A stretch of 51,489 bases of DNA from an uncultured Synechococcus sp. GTDB lineage: Bacteria; Cyanobacteriota; Cyanobacteriia; Phormidesmidales; Phormidesmidaceae. The DNA lies in NCBI GenBank assembly GCA_937911865.1, contig CALDSK010000315.1:1-51489 (forward strand), given 5' to 3'. Under the pieces are notes generated by a model, which made no database searches, was not told where the DNA came from, and saw only the letters and a program-made list of their open reading frames with translations. Shown in pieces: positions 41,315 to 50,088 of this stretch. The position numbers were made by a program, and so were the translations under genes. Positions within the stretch are counted from its first letter, which is position 1; the number at the start of each line of letters is the position of its first letter.

Positions 41315-41929
41315 CTAGCGTTTTTGCGCTGGCGTTTTTGGCGACGACTGGCTCACGCCCTGGCAACTTTTGAAAGATAGCCGGTGCTGACGACATACGC
41401 CTAGCTGGGCAATGCCTTCTCGATGCTTAGCGCTGCCATAGCCTTTGTTCGACGCTAGGTCGTAGCCTGGATAATGCTTGCTGAGCCGAACAATAAGCGC
41501 ATCTCGCCAGACTTTCGCGATAATGCTGGCTGCTGCGATCGCAAGTACAGATTGATCGCCTTTAACAACCGTTTCTTGAGCCATCGGCAGATGCGGAATC
41601 CTTTGATTGCCATCCACTAAACATTTCTGTGGCGGTGTTTTGAGCCGGGCGATCGCCCGGCTCATCGCGAGCAGTGAAGCCTGTAAAATATTGATTCGAT
41701 CAATCTCATAAGAAGACGCTAGGCCCACACCACAATCTGCAAGCTGTCTGATTTGAGCAGCCAGCCGATTGCGTTTGTCAGCAGTCAGCTGCTTACTGTC
41801 AGTTACACCAGCTGCCGTGAGCGGTGCGATCGCTGTAGCCGGTAAAATAACCGCAGCCGCAACCACCGGGCCAAACAAAGCACCTCGGCCAACCTCATCT
41901 ACGCCTGCAATGATCTGCGAGCTGCCCAT
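41315..41929 (-). CDS. rnhB: Ribonuclease HII
   Basis: RNase HII removes ribonucleotides and RNA-DNA hybrids from DNA. The N-terminal metal-site motif GVDEVGRG (Asp11, Glu12) is followed by the later active-site segments (KCLVDGNQRIP and the AAASIIAKVWRD block with its Asp) and YDLASNKGYGSAKHREG. The length, 204 residues, is normal. It follows rne by 12 nt on the same strand, so rne and rnhB form an operon, as in other cyanobacteria. Confidence 0.93.
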   Translation of the reverse strand: MGSSQIIAGVDEVGRGALFGPVVAAAVILPATAIAPLTAAGVTDSKQLTADKRNRLAAQIRQLADCGVGLASSYEIDRINILQASLLAMSRAIARLKTPPQKCLVDGNQRIPHLPMAQETVVKGDQSVLAIAAASIIAKVWRDALIVRLSKHYPGYDLASNKGYGSAKHREGIAQLGVCRQHRLSFKSCQGVSQSSPKTPAQKR

Positions 41930-41941
41930 ACCATAGCCCTA

Positions 41942-44230
41942 CTAGCTAGCAGACGACCGACGGCGACGACGGCGCACGACTTTCTTCTCTGACTTCTTCT
42001 CTGCCACGTCTTCAAACTGGTCTGCCGCTGTCTCTGACTCATTCGCAGAGGCCGACTCACGCTGTTCGACATCGCTTTCTCCACCGTCGCTGTCAGCCGA
42101 TCTGATAGTTGGTGGCGCTACTGACGCCGACTCGGATGCTGGCGCATCTGTTTGGACCGCCGCTTTAGACCGTCTTCTTCTGCGAACAGGTGCTGCTTTA
42201 CCCGTCGGTTTTTCAGTGCTGTCCTCCGAGCTCTCTATTTCTGCAGCTTGTTCTAGCGCTTCTCCAGAATCATCGGCCTCATCTGAATTTGCATGAGCAG
42301 GCGTCTCGATAATCTTTTTATTGCTCCTCGCTGCTTCAGCATCGGCTTTCGCCTTTGCTAAAAAATCTTCAGCTTCTCCCGGTAGAACAACAGAAACGAG
42401 CGTATTTTGAGGATTCTCAACGGTTTGTCCACTAAAAGCAAGTGGTGAGACGCCCATCATGGCGTATATCCGCTGCTCTTCTAGCGGCATTTCAACTGCT
42501 ACAATTTCGGGCGGCTCTTCTGGCTTCCGGCGTCCGTTCCGGACTCGCTTGCCACGACCTGTCGGTTCATTGCTAGCAGCCTTCGACTCGTTGTTGCCTT
42601 CCTTAGAGGCGTCTAACTGGCCTTCTCTTTCTAGCCGCTCTTTTTCGATTCGTTCGTCAACCCGGCTGTGACTACCGCGTCTACGCTTTCTATCATCACC
42701 GTTACGTTCCGACCTATCAACTGTAATTGGTGATAGCGATCCAGAACGGCCGGATGTTGAGCTATCCGAGCCACGACGGCGACGGCGACGATTGCCTCGG
42801 CCGTTTTTATCCTGATAGCTAGGATGATTTAACAAATCTAGCTCTTGCAGCTCCGAGCGGCCTGATAGACCCACTGCAGATTTGTCATCGCGGCTCCCTC
42901 TCGCTGAAGGGCGACTCGAATAGCTTTGTGCAGGTGAGCTATAGCCACTAGGACGCTCTGGTGCCGCACCAATTTGAGTTGCGCTGCCTGGGGCCTCTCC
43001 TGGAAGAGACGCCAGATGCCCTAATCCGCCACAGGTAGGACAGGTCTTGCCAAAGAGCTCGTAAATATTTTGGCCTTGACGCTTACGGGTAAGCTCTACG
43101 AGACCTAGCTCAGAAAGCTGGGAAATTTGGGGCCTCGACTTATCGGCTCGAATCGCTTTTCCAAACTGTTCTAGCACCTGCATCTGGTCTCGGCGCGACT
43201 CCATATCAATGAAGTCAACAACAATGACGCCTGCAATGTTGCGCAGTCTCAGCTGTCTAGCAATCTCAACAGCAGCTTCACAGTTAGTCCATAGCACCGT
43301 CTCACGAGCGGTGGCCGAACGCGTAAAGGAGCCTGAGTTAACATCAATTACTGTGAGCGCTTCTGTCGGCTCGATAATAATATATCCGCCAGAAGGTAGG
43401 TCTACCCTGGGCTTCAGCGCTTCACGAATCGCTGCGTTAACCCGAAAATATTCAAGAATATGAGTCGGCTCTTTGTGGTAGTCGACCAGGATATTCGCTG
43501 GAATCCGGCCATCGCTCCAGCTGCTAAGGTGCTTTTTAGTCCGGTTTAAGCCACTTTCTGTGTCGGTAACAATGCGGTTAACATCATCGTTGTAGACATC
43601 TCGTAAGACTTTTAGAATGAAGTCGTCATCTCGGTTGAGCAGTGAGGGCGGGCGAGTCGCCATCGCCTCTTGCTGGATGGCATCCCAACGCTTTTGCAAA
43701 GACTCTAAGTCTTCAATGATGGCGTCTTCAGAAACGCCTTCTGCTTCTGTTCTAATCAGCAGCCCTGTGCCAGCGGGCTTAACTAAAATGCCCAACGCTC
43801 TTAACCGATTTCGTTCGGTCTCATTGCGAATACGCCTAGAGAGATTGACGCCCCTGCCGTATGGCATCAGCACCAGGTATCTGCCGGGCAGAGTCACTTT
43901 TCCGGTGAGCCTAGGTCCCTTGTTACCCGTAGGCTCTTTCATGATTTGAACGAGCACCTTTTGTTGGGGTGCCAAGAGTTCAGTAATTGAGCTAGACGTG
44001 CGCTTGAGCTTTAGTGGCCCAAGGTCAGACACATGCATGAACCCGTTTTTGTCGCTATCGCCGATGTTGACAAAGCAGGCGTCGATTCCAGGCAGGATAT
44101 TCTCGACCGTTCCGAGATAGATATCGCCGACCTGATGGCTGCCAGTCGCAACAATAATCTCTTGTATCTGATCTTCTGAGAAAACAGCGGCAATACGATG
44201 CTGCTCTGCAATAACAATTTGCTTGGACAT
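41942..44230 (-). CDS. rne: Ribonuclease E
   Basis: RNase E (762 residues) is the main mRNA decay and rRNA/tRNA processing endonuclease. After MSKQIVIAEQHRIAAVF comes the S1 domain, then the 5'-sensor and the DNase-I-like catalytic domain with Asp296 (VIDVNSGSFT) and Asp339 (VVDFIDME), and the zinc-link CPTC (Cys397, Cys400). The long C-terminus is Glu/Ser/Arg-rich and disordered; it ends RRRRRRSSAS, which matches the short arginine tail known in cyanobacteria to bind PNPase. A ribosome site AGAGGAAAT precedes the ATG. A long U-rich leader suggests autoregulation by its own cleavage, as shown for cyanobacterial rne. It is followed by rnhB. Confidence 0.95.
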   Translation of the reverse strand: MSKQIVIAEQHRIAAVFSEDQIQEIIVATGSHQVGDIYLGTVENILPGIDACFVNIGDSDKNGFMHVSDLGPLKLKRTSSSITELLAPQQKVLVQIMKEPTGNKGPRLTGKVTLPGRYLVLMPYGRGVNLSRRIRNETERNRLRALGILVKPAGTGLLIRTEAEGVSEDAIIEDLESLQKRWDAIQQEAMATRPPSLLNRDDDFILKVLRDVYNDDVNRIVTDTESGLNRTKKHLSSWSDGRIPANILVDYHKEPTHILEYFRVNAAIREALKPRVDLPSGGYIIIEPTEALTVIDVNSGSFTRSATARETVLWTNCEAAVEIARQLRLRNIAGVIVVDFIDMESRRDQMQVLEQFGKAIRADKSRPQISQLSELGLVELTRKRQGQNIYELFGKTCPTCGGLGHLASLPGEAPGSATQIGAAPERPSGYSSPAQSYSSRPSARGSRDDKSAVGLSGRSELQELDLLNHPSYQDKNGRGNRRRRRRGSDSSTSGRSGSLSPITVDRSERNGDDRKRRRGSHSRVDERIEKERLEREGQLDASKEGNNESKAASNEPTGRGKRVRNGRRKPEEPPEIVAVEMPLEEQRIYAMMGVSPLAFSGQTVENPQNTLVSVVLPGEAEDFLAKAKADAEAARSNKKIIETPAHANSDEADDSGEALEQAAEIESSEDSTEKPTGKAAPVRRRRRSKAAVQTDAPASESASVAPPTIRSADSDGGESDVEQRESASANESETAADQFEDVAEKKSEKKVVRRRRRRSSAS

Positions 44231-45063
44231 TCAATATTTCCTCTGGAGCCTATCAAGAGCGTGCCTTGGCCTTAAGGCTTAGCTGCTGACGGTCCTACGA
44301 GTTGTAAAAAGCTAAGATGAGTAAAAATTGAGCGAAAGAAGTTGAAAGTTGAAGAGATTGCTTCGCTGTGTAGCAATCCGTAAGAAAAAATTAGCTGATA
44401 AAACGGCTTATCTGCAACTGCAAGTGATAAGAATCACACCTGCAAACAAGCAACAAACCAAAAACGCAATAAAAAATCTCTTGAGAAACCACTTTTAGAG
44501 AGCTTTCCCTAAAAGAATTTGCCTGCGCTCTAACTTGTTTGCGCTCTAAAAGCTTTTCTCGATCGATTTGCCGGTGTGTGATTACCAGGATTAACGGGAT
44601 AGATGCCACTGTTTGGAAACAATCAGCCAAGCCTTTTGGGGAAGCTATCTTCCATAAAAGGGCTGATTCTTGAATGTTTCTAACGAAAATACTGCCTTGA
44701 TACTGCGAGAGCGTGAGAGTACTCTTTTCCTTTCTACAGGCGTCTAGCCCATTAATCCCTGGTTAGAGCAAGGAAGAAATAGTCTATGACTCCTGAAAAA
44801 GCGCGGTGTCATCTTGAAGCTTGGCTTGACAGCTAAGGCCTAATCATAAGACCTATCCGTTCTGTAGCAACTAATATATGACTGTACGTATTATAACGCC
44901 AGCAGTGCTTTTATGCGATTTAGTTATAGAAAAAATTAATATGTCACGGGTGCAAGTATGCATACGTATGTGCTCTAGATAGCTCAAACCCCCATGGTTC
45001 TGGTAGTTTCCCACTAGAGCCATGAGGGTGAGCGGTATGGAACTTACGCCATGTCCTTGTTTG
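44231..45063 (-). other. rne leader and spacer to rnj
   Basis: The first 400 nt upstream of rne contain U-rich stretches on the sense strand (for example AATTTTTTCTTACGG and TTTTTTATTGCGTTTTTGG), as in the long autoregulated 5' UTR of cyanobacterial rne. The rest holds no gene that I can support. The rnj terminator lies at its right end. Confidence 0.6.
44989..45028 (-). terminator. Terminator of rnj
   Basis: An arm of 13 nt (44989-45001) pairs with 45016-45028 with two imperfect positions, over a 14-nt loop. Reading leftward it ends in GGGGGTTTGAG, a short U-tract. It lies 35 nt beyond the rnj stop. Confidence 0.65.
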
Positions 45064-46938
45064 CTACGACGCCGAGGCGGTTGAGAGTGAGCGGCGTCTT
45101 CTGCCAGGCTTGCTGGCCTTTTGCTCCTCTATATTTTTTGGGTCATTCTTTTGATCGTTTTTTTCAGAACTCCTTTCTTCTGCATGACTGTTTGTGCTCA
45201 GCGTGTCTATATGCTGAAGCATTAGTACGGTGACCGGGTATTGCTTAGGCAGTTCGCGACGGACAAAGCGACGAGCATCTTCTTCCAGTCGCGATCGCAA
45301 TCCATCCCAGTTAACCTGCGGCCGATCGCTTTGTGGATCGTCAAGCACTTCTTTCCATCGGGTCATCAAAGACTTTTTCACCAGCGGTACGATGCCACTC
45401 TCCCATTGCGTTTGACTCTTCACAGAGACCACACCCCGAAGGTTTATCGTGGGTTCACCGAGTAGATTGCCCTGCCCATCGACTGTTGCGGAGACCGTAA
45501 TGATGCCATCTTCTGCTAGCTGCTGGCGCTCTTTCAGGACAGTGCGCTCAACAATACCCGTCCGCGAAGCATCAACTAGGGCAATGCCAGAGGTTACTTT
45601 GCCATCTATTCTCATGCTCTCAGGCGTGATTTTGATCACATCACCATTGTTTACAATGGCCACGTTTTCTTTCTCTACACCCAGCTGCTGGGCCATTTCA
45701 GCGTGCTTAACAAGCATCCTGTGCTCACCGTGAACTGGGATAAAGAACTTAGGCCGAGTTAACGCCAGCATCAGCTTGTGATCTTCTTGGTAGCCATGTC
45801 CAGAGACATGCAGCCCTTTGGCTTTCCCGTAGATTACGCGAGCACCTTGCTGCATTAGTTTATCAATGGTGTTGACAACACTAACCGTATTTCCAGGAAT
45901 CGGATTAGAAGAGAAAATGACCGTATCGCCTTCCTGAATACGAATTTGACGGTGCGATTTATTAGCAATCCGAGTCAGGGCCGCCATCGGTTCACCTTGA
46001 GAGCCTGTTGTCAGGATCATGGCCTTGCTATCTGGGCACTGCTTCAACTGATTGAGCGGTTTGAACAGATTGTCTGGGCACTTGATATAGCCCAGGTTGC
46101 GTGCATGAGAAATAACGTTCAGCATGGAACGCCCGACGATAAATACATCGCGATTGTGCTTTTGCGCCAGCTCTAACAGCATGCTGACGCGGTGTACGGA
46201 AGATGCAAACGTGGTGACAAACAGACGACCCTTGGCCGCATTGAATTCTCTATCTAGATTGGGAAAAACAGCCCGTTCTGAGGGCGTATTCCCCGGAACT
46301 TCGGCGTTTGTAGAGTCACTGATAAGGCACAGCACGCCTTCCTCGCCATACTCTGCAATTTTCTGAAAGTCGAAGAATTCACCATCTACTGGGGTGTGAT
46401 CGACCTTGAAATCACCGCTGTGAATAATCGTGCCTACTGGGGTCTTGATCGCCATGGTGAAGCTATCTGCCATGGAGTGGGTGTTACGGATGTATTGGGC
46501 ACTGAAGTGCTTGCCAAACTGGACCGTATCACGAGGCCCTACCGTATGTAGCTCTGTGCGATTCAAGACACCAGCTTCTTCAAGCTTGCCCTGCAATAGC
46601 GCCATTGCCAGGCGAGGGCCATGGATGACCGGTATGTTGAACTGCTTGAGGTGAAATGCAATGCCACCGATATGGTCTTCATGGCCGTGGGTGACAATCA
46701 TGCCTTTGATTTTGTGCTGGTTCTCTTTGAGATAGGTAATATCTGGCAGCACAATATTGACGCCGTGCATTCCCTCTGTAGGGAAGGAGAGTCCTGCGTC
46801 TAGAAGAACGATTTCGTCGCCGTATTCAAATACGCAGGTGTTTTTCCCAATCTCGTGAAGTCCACCTAGGGGAATGATTTTAAGGGTGTTAGTGTCTTTT
46901 TTCTTACTGCTAACTTTACTAACGACTTTTCTACTCAT
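45064..46938 (-). CDS. rnj: Ribonuclease J
   Basis: RNase J (624 residues) has 5'-to-3' exo- and endonuclease activity. The metallo-beta-lactamase core with THGHEDHIGG (His84, His86, Asp88, His89), the beta-CASP domain and the later HSGDFKVDHTP and SGHGYQEDHKLMLALTRPKFFIPVHGEHRM are intact. A short lysine-rich start (KVSSKKKD) precedes the core. The C-terminal 60 residues are polar and basic, ending RRRRSLSTASAS, much like the tail of RNase E here. It is downstream of asd-dapA on the same strand with a 498-bp gap, so it likely has its own promoter. Confidence 0.95.
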   Translation of the reverse strand: MSRKVVSKVSSKKKDTNTLKIIPLGGLHEIGKNTCVFEYGDEIVLLDAGLSFPTEGMHGVNIVLPDITYLKENQHKIKGMIVTHGHEDHIGGIAFHLKQFNIPVIHGPRLAMALLQGKLEEAGVLNRTELHTVGPRDTVQFGKHFSAQYIRNTHSMADSFTMAIKTPVGTIIHSGDFKVDHTPVDGEFFDFQKIAEYGEEGVLCLISDSTNAEVPGNTPSERAVFPNLDREFNAAKGRLFVTTFASSVHRVSMLLELAQKHNRDVFIVGRSMLNVISHARNLGYIKCPDNLFKPLNQLKQCPDSKAMILTTGSQGEPMAALTRIANKSHRQIRIQEGDTVIFSSNPIPGNTVSVVNTIDKLMQQGARVIYGKAKGLHVSGHGYQEDHKLMLALTRPKFFIPVHGEHRMLVKHAEMAQQLGVEKENVAIVNNGDVIKITPESMRIDGKVTSGIALVDASRTGIVERTVLKERQQLAEDGIITVSATVDGQGNLLGEPTINLRGVVSVKSQTQWESGIVPLVKKSLMTRWKEVLDDPQSDRPQVNWDGLRSRLEEDARRFVRRELPKQYPVTVLMLQHIDTLSTNSHAEERSSEKNDQKNDPKNIEEQKASKPGRRRRSLSTASAS

Positions 46939-47436
46939 GTAGTTTCCTTTGTTGAACGATAAATTGAAGACTTAAAAGACGGTGATTTGAGAAGTCGTAC
47001 GTTGGGATTGAAGGGAATGCGTATGGACTTCTTTCTAAAACGGTAAGGATAAAATTTAGTAGGCGCTAACTAAGCATTGAACGTAAGCCGACTTATAGCT
47101 ATGTGCTCACTGTCTGGTTGTGATACTTACTGGTTGTGATACTTAGGGAATAAAGCTGGGAGGATAGAGCTGGCGTGATAGATAGCCGTGATAGATAGCT
47201 ATGACTGAAGACTGAGCCAGAAAACTAAGCTAGAAGACTGGGCCTGAAGAATGAATGAGTATTAGAACTGAACTCGAATACCTGCTTCTTTCAGATACTC
47301 ATCGATAGATATGGCTGCCAAAAGATACTGACGTGTCGCCTATTGTGAGTGGTGATATGTCTGTTTGTCCTCGGTATGTTAGATATGTTCTGTCGTGGTG
47401 TTCGATATGCGGCTTGTTCTTTAGTCTTTTGATGCT
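46939..47436. other. Intergenic region upstream of rnj
   Basis: No gene is visible. It carries two tandem duplications (separate entry) and presumably the rnj promoter. The many CTGAAGACTG-like near-repeats around 47200-47250 look like further, decayed duplications. Confidence 0.5.
47114..47199. repeat. Two perfect tandem duplications, 16 bp x2 and 13 bp x2
   Basis: CTGGTTGTGATACTTA occurs at 47114-47129 and 47130-47145. CGTGATAGATAGC occurs at 47174-47186 and 47187-47199. All copies are exact. Confidence 0.85.
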
Positions 47437-48363
47437 TTATTCACCTGAGAGTAGAAGCATTTCAGACAGTGTTGCTTTGACCTGCTGCTCTAGTTCTGAC
47501 GTGCCTTTGCATAGGGGTAGTCGGCAATTGCCGATGTCCCACCCCTGGAGGGCTAGTGCTACTTTCAGCGGTACTGGACTGGTGACTGCAAATAGCGTTT
47601 TAAACAAAGGCAAAAGTTCAAGGTGAATAGCAGTGGCTTGGGTGACCTTGCCCGCTTCAAATGAACAGATCATCTGCTGAAGCCGGTTGCCTACTAAATG
47701 ACTGGCGACGCTAACGACTCCGACGGCACCGACGGAGAGCATAGGCAGCGTTAGGGAATCATCTCCAGAGTATATCTCAAACTCTTTTGGGCTCAGTCGG
47801 CTAATCTGGCTGACCTGATCAAGATTCCCACTTGCTTCTTTAATAGCAACTACGTTTGGTATGTCTGCAAGTCGAACAGCTGTTTCAGGAAGGAGGTTGC
47901 AGCCTGTGCGTCCAGGCACATTGTAAAGCATGATTGGCAGGTCGGGGACAGCCTCAGCGATCGCCTTGAAATGCCCATACAATCCTGCCTGGGGTGGCTT
48001 GTTGTAGTAAGGCACGACTTGCAAAGAGCCATCTAGACCCAGTTTCTCAGCTTTTCGTGTAGCTGCGATCGCTTCTTTTGTGCTGTTAGACCCTGTTCCA
48101 GCTAGTACCTTTGCTCTACCACTTACAGCCTGCTGCACTACCTTGAACAGTGCGTATTCTTCATCCCAGGTAAGCGAAGGCGATTCACCCGTTGTGCCAC
48201 AGACCACCACTGTATCTGTGCCATTATCTGCCAAACAGCTAGCTAATTTTTCCGCTATGGAATAATTAACTTCTCCATCGGCATGAAAAGGCGTTGCCAT
48301 CGCCGTGAGTACTCGGCCAAACCGAGGTGCCCCCTGACGGTCACCTGCTGGGGTATCACTCAT
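47437..48363 (-). CDS. dapA: 4-hydroxy-tetrahydrodipicolinate synthase
   Basis: DapA condenses aspartate semialdehyde with pyruvate in lysine and diaminopimelate synthesis. The Schiff-base lysine is Lys175 in VVAIKEASGN, and the active-site segments VVCGTTGESPSLT and LYNVPGRTGC with the catalytic Tyr are present. From the ATG at 48363 the protein has 308 residues; an in-frame start ten codons upstream (48393) adds MIADAKWTLR, which is not a family feature. It lies 57 nt downstream of asd, which makes its substrate, so asd-dapA is an operon. Confidence 0.95.
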   Translation of the reverse strand: MSDTPAGDRQGAPRFGRVLTAMATPFHADGEVNYSIAEKLASCLADNGTDTVVVCGTTGESPSLTWDEEYALFKVVQQAVSGRAKVLAGTGSNSTKEAIAATRKAEKLGLDGSLQVVPYYNKPPQAGLYGHFKAIAEAVPDLPIMLYNVPGRTGCNLLPETAVRLADIPNVVAIKEASGNLDQVSQISRLSPKEFEIYSGDDSLTLPMLSVGAVGVVSVASHLVGNRLQQMICSFEAGKVTQATAIHLELLPLFKTLFAVTSPVPLKVALALQGWDIGNCRLPLCKGTSELEQQVKATLSEMLLLSGE

Positions 48364-48420
48364 ACGTAACGTCCATTTAGCATCAGCAATCAATCCTCAA
48401 ATCGATTCTCAGGTTAAAAC

Positions 48421-49458
48421 TTAAGCTGCTACAGGTGATCTCAGCCATTGCCGTGCAACGACTAACTCTGCAATTTGAACGGCATTGAGGGCGGCACCCT
48501 TACGAATTTGGTCGCCACTCAACCATAGTTCCAACCCTGTTGAATTAGAAAGGTCTTGACGGATACGTCCGACTAAAACGTTGTCTTTCCCGCTGGCATC
48601 TATCGGCATCGGAAAGTAGTTAGCCTGCCAGTCTTCAACTAGCTTTATGCCCGCGGCCTCTTGAATAGCTACCCTCGCTTTAGATAGGTCAAACGGCTGC
48701 TCAAACTCCAGATTAATCGCCTCAGAATGAGCCCGCAATACGGGAACCCGAATGCAGGTAGCAGATACTTTCAGTCCAGGCGCAGCGAAAATTTTGCGGG
48801 TTTCATTCACCATCTTCATCTCCTCCTCGCAGTAGCCCTGCTCGTTGAGCGGCGTATTGTGAGGGAACAAGTTGAATGCCAATGGATAAGGAAAACTTTC
48901 TGTCGGCGGTGTCTCTCCAGCCAAAATAGCCTTCGTTTGCTGCTTCACCTCTTCCATTGCCCGCGCGCCCGCGCCGCTAGCAGACTGATAAGTTGAAACC
49001 ACAATCCGCTGAATTGGCTGGATCTGATGCAGGGGCCAAACCGCCACACTCATCAAAATCGTAGTGCAGTTAGGATTGGCGATGACTCCCTGGTGGGTCT
49101 GCGCTGCTTCTGGGTTAACCTCTGGCACCACAAGGGGAACGGAATCGTCCATTCTAAAGGCGCTGGAGTTGTCAATCATCAATGCACCTGCATCGACAAT
49201 ATCTGTCACCCACTGCCTAGAGATAGACCCTCCTGCAGAAGCTAACACAATATCTACATCTTTAAAGGCATCCTGGCAGACGGCTTCGACCGTTAAATGA
49301 TTGCCTTGAAACTCAACCTGTGTACCTGCTGAACGAGATGAAGCTAGTAGCTTTAGCGATTTTAATGGAAAATCTCGTTCATCGAGTAGCTGAAGTAGCT
49401 CAGTACCGACTGCGCCTGTCGCACCCAAGATGGCAACGCTATAAGAATCGTTCGACAA
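48421..49458 (-). CDS. asd: Aspartate-semialdehyde dehydrogenase
   Basis: Asd reduces aspartyl phosphate to aspartate semialdehyde with NADPH, the branch point to lysine, threonine and methionine. The Rossmann motif GATGAVGTELLQLL, the catalytic Cys131 in NPNCTT, and SASGAGARAMEE and the LRAHSEAINLEF segment with its His are present. The length, 345 residues, is normal. It is the first gene of the leftward asd-dapA pair. A weak site AGGAGGATATTTG lies just before the ATG. Confidence 0.95.
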   Translation of the reverse strand: MSNDSYSVAILGATGAVGTELLQLLDERDFPLKSLKLLASSRSAGTQVEFQGNHLTVEAVCQDAFKDVDIVLASAGGSISRQWVTDIVDAGALMIDNSSAFRMDDSVPLVVPEVNPEAAQTHQGVIANPNCTTILMSVAVWPLHQIQPIQRIVVSTYQSASGAGARAMEEVKQQTKAILAGETPPTESFPYPLAFNLFPHNTPLNEQGYCEEEMKMVNETRKIFAAPGLKVSATCIRVPVLRAHSEAINLEFEQPFDLSKARVAIQEAAGIKLVEDWQANYFPMPIDASGKDNVLVGRIRQDLSNSTGLELWLSGDQIRKGAALNAVQIAELVVARQWLRSPVAA

Positions 49459-50088
49459 GCAAATATCCTCCTAAACTTATATAAAGGTGTCTTATGTAAA
49501 AGTGGTCGTCTCTAAAAGAACTGCTAATGCGATTTGCTTGGCTAATAGGACTAACAAATAATGGATTAAGTGACGTTCTCTACAGACTCAAAAAAACAGT
49601 AGGCTCAAAAAAACAGTAGCTACAGCCTGCGACGATTTAAGAGCTGGTATCTTCAGCGGATGACGACTGCTTAGATAACTCTGCCTATGCCTGCCTATGT
49701 CTGCCTATGACGAATGATGCGATCACTTACTAGGTCTTTCATCTCCGTCTCTGCAGTAGAAGGTAGAACTTCACAAATAGTTGTGTAAGCAGACGTCTTA
49801 CCTCGCCGACATTTCTACCGCGCAAGTAAGCGCTGTAACCAATATACCTTAAGTGAAACAGCGTTTCGGCTTGTCTTGGGTATATCATCGGTCTTCGCTC
49901 CAGTGGGCGTACTTGGCTCGGTGATATACAGACAGGGGCTGAAGTTTATTCGTACATCAATATAATCGGGTGTATGATTACTAACTGCGATAGCTAAGCT
50001 GGCCTGTGGCTTGCTTTTTCTGGGCTTGCTCTTGTGTGCCACTGCTCATCGTTTGTTAACCATAGTATTTACTCTTACGTATTTTTAA
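49459..50088. other. Divergent spacer between asd and tig
   Basis: No gene is supported. It holds a 17-bp tandem duplication (49586-49602, 49603-49619), a 10-bp triplicate (CTGCCTATGC-like, 49681-49710) and a TATAAT (49961-49966) that could be the -10 of tig about 120 nt before its start; no convincing -35 is seen. Confidence 0.55.
49586..49710. repeat. Tandem duplications, 17 bp x2 and 10 bp x3
   Basis: ACTCAAAAAAACAGTAG (49586-49602) and GCTCAAAAAAACAGTAG (49603-49619) differ at the first base. CTGCCTATGC, CTGCCTATGT and CTGCCTATGA follow at 49681-49690, 49691-49700 and 49701-49710. Confidence 0.85.

Noticed and set aside
44391..44630. Leftward 79-codon open frame in the rne leader
   Set aside because: It coincides with the U-rich leader and has low-complexity content without similarity to a known family.
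49815..50042. Leftward 75-codon open frame between asd and tig
   Set aside because: No ribosome site or recognisable domain; the region is better explained as promoter spacer of tig.
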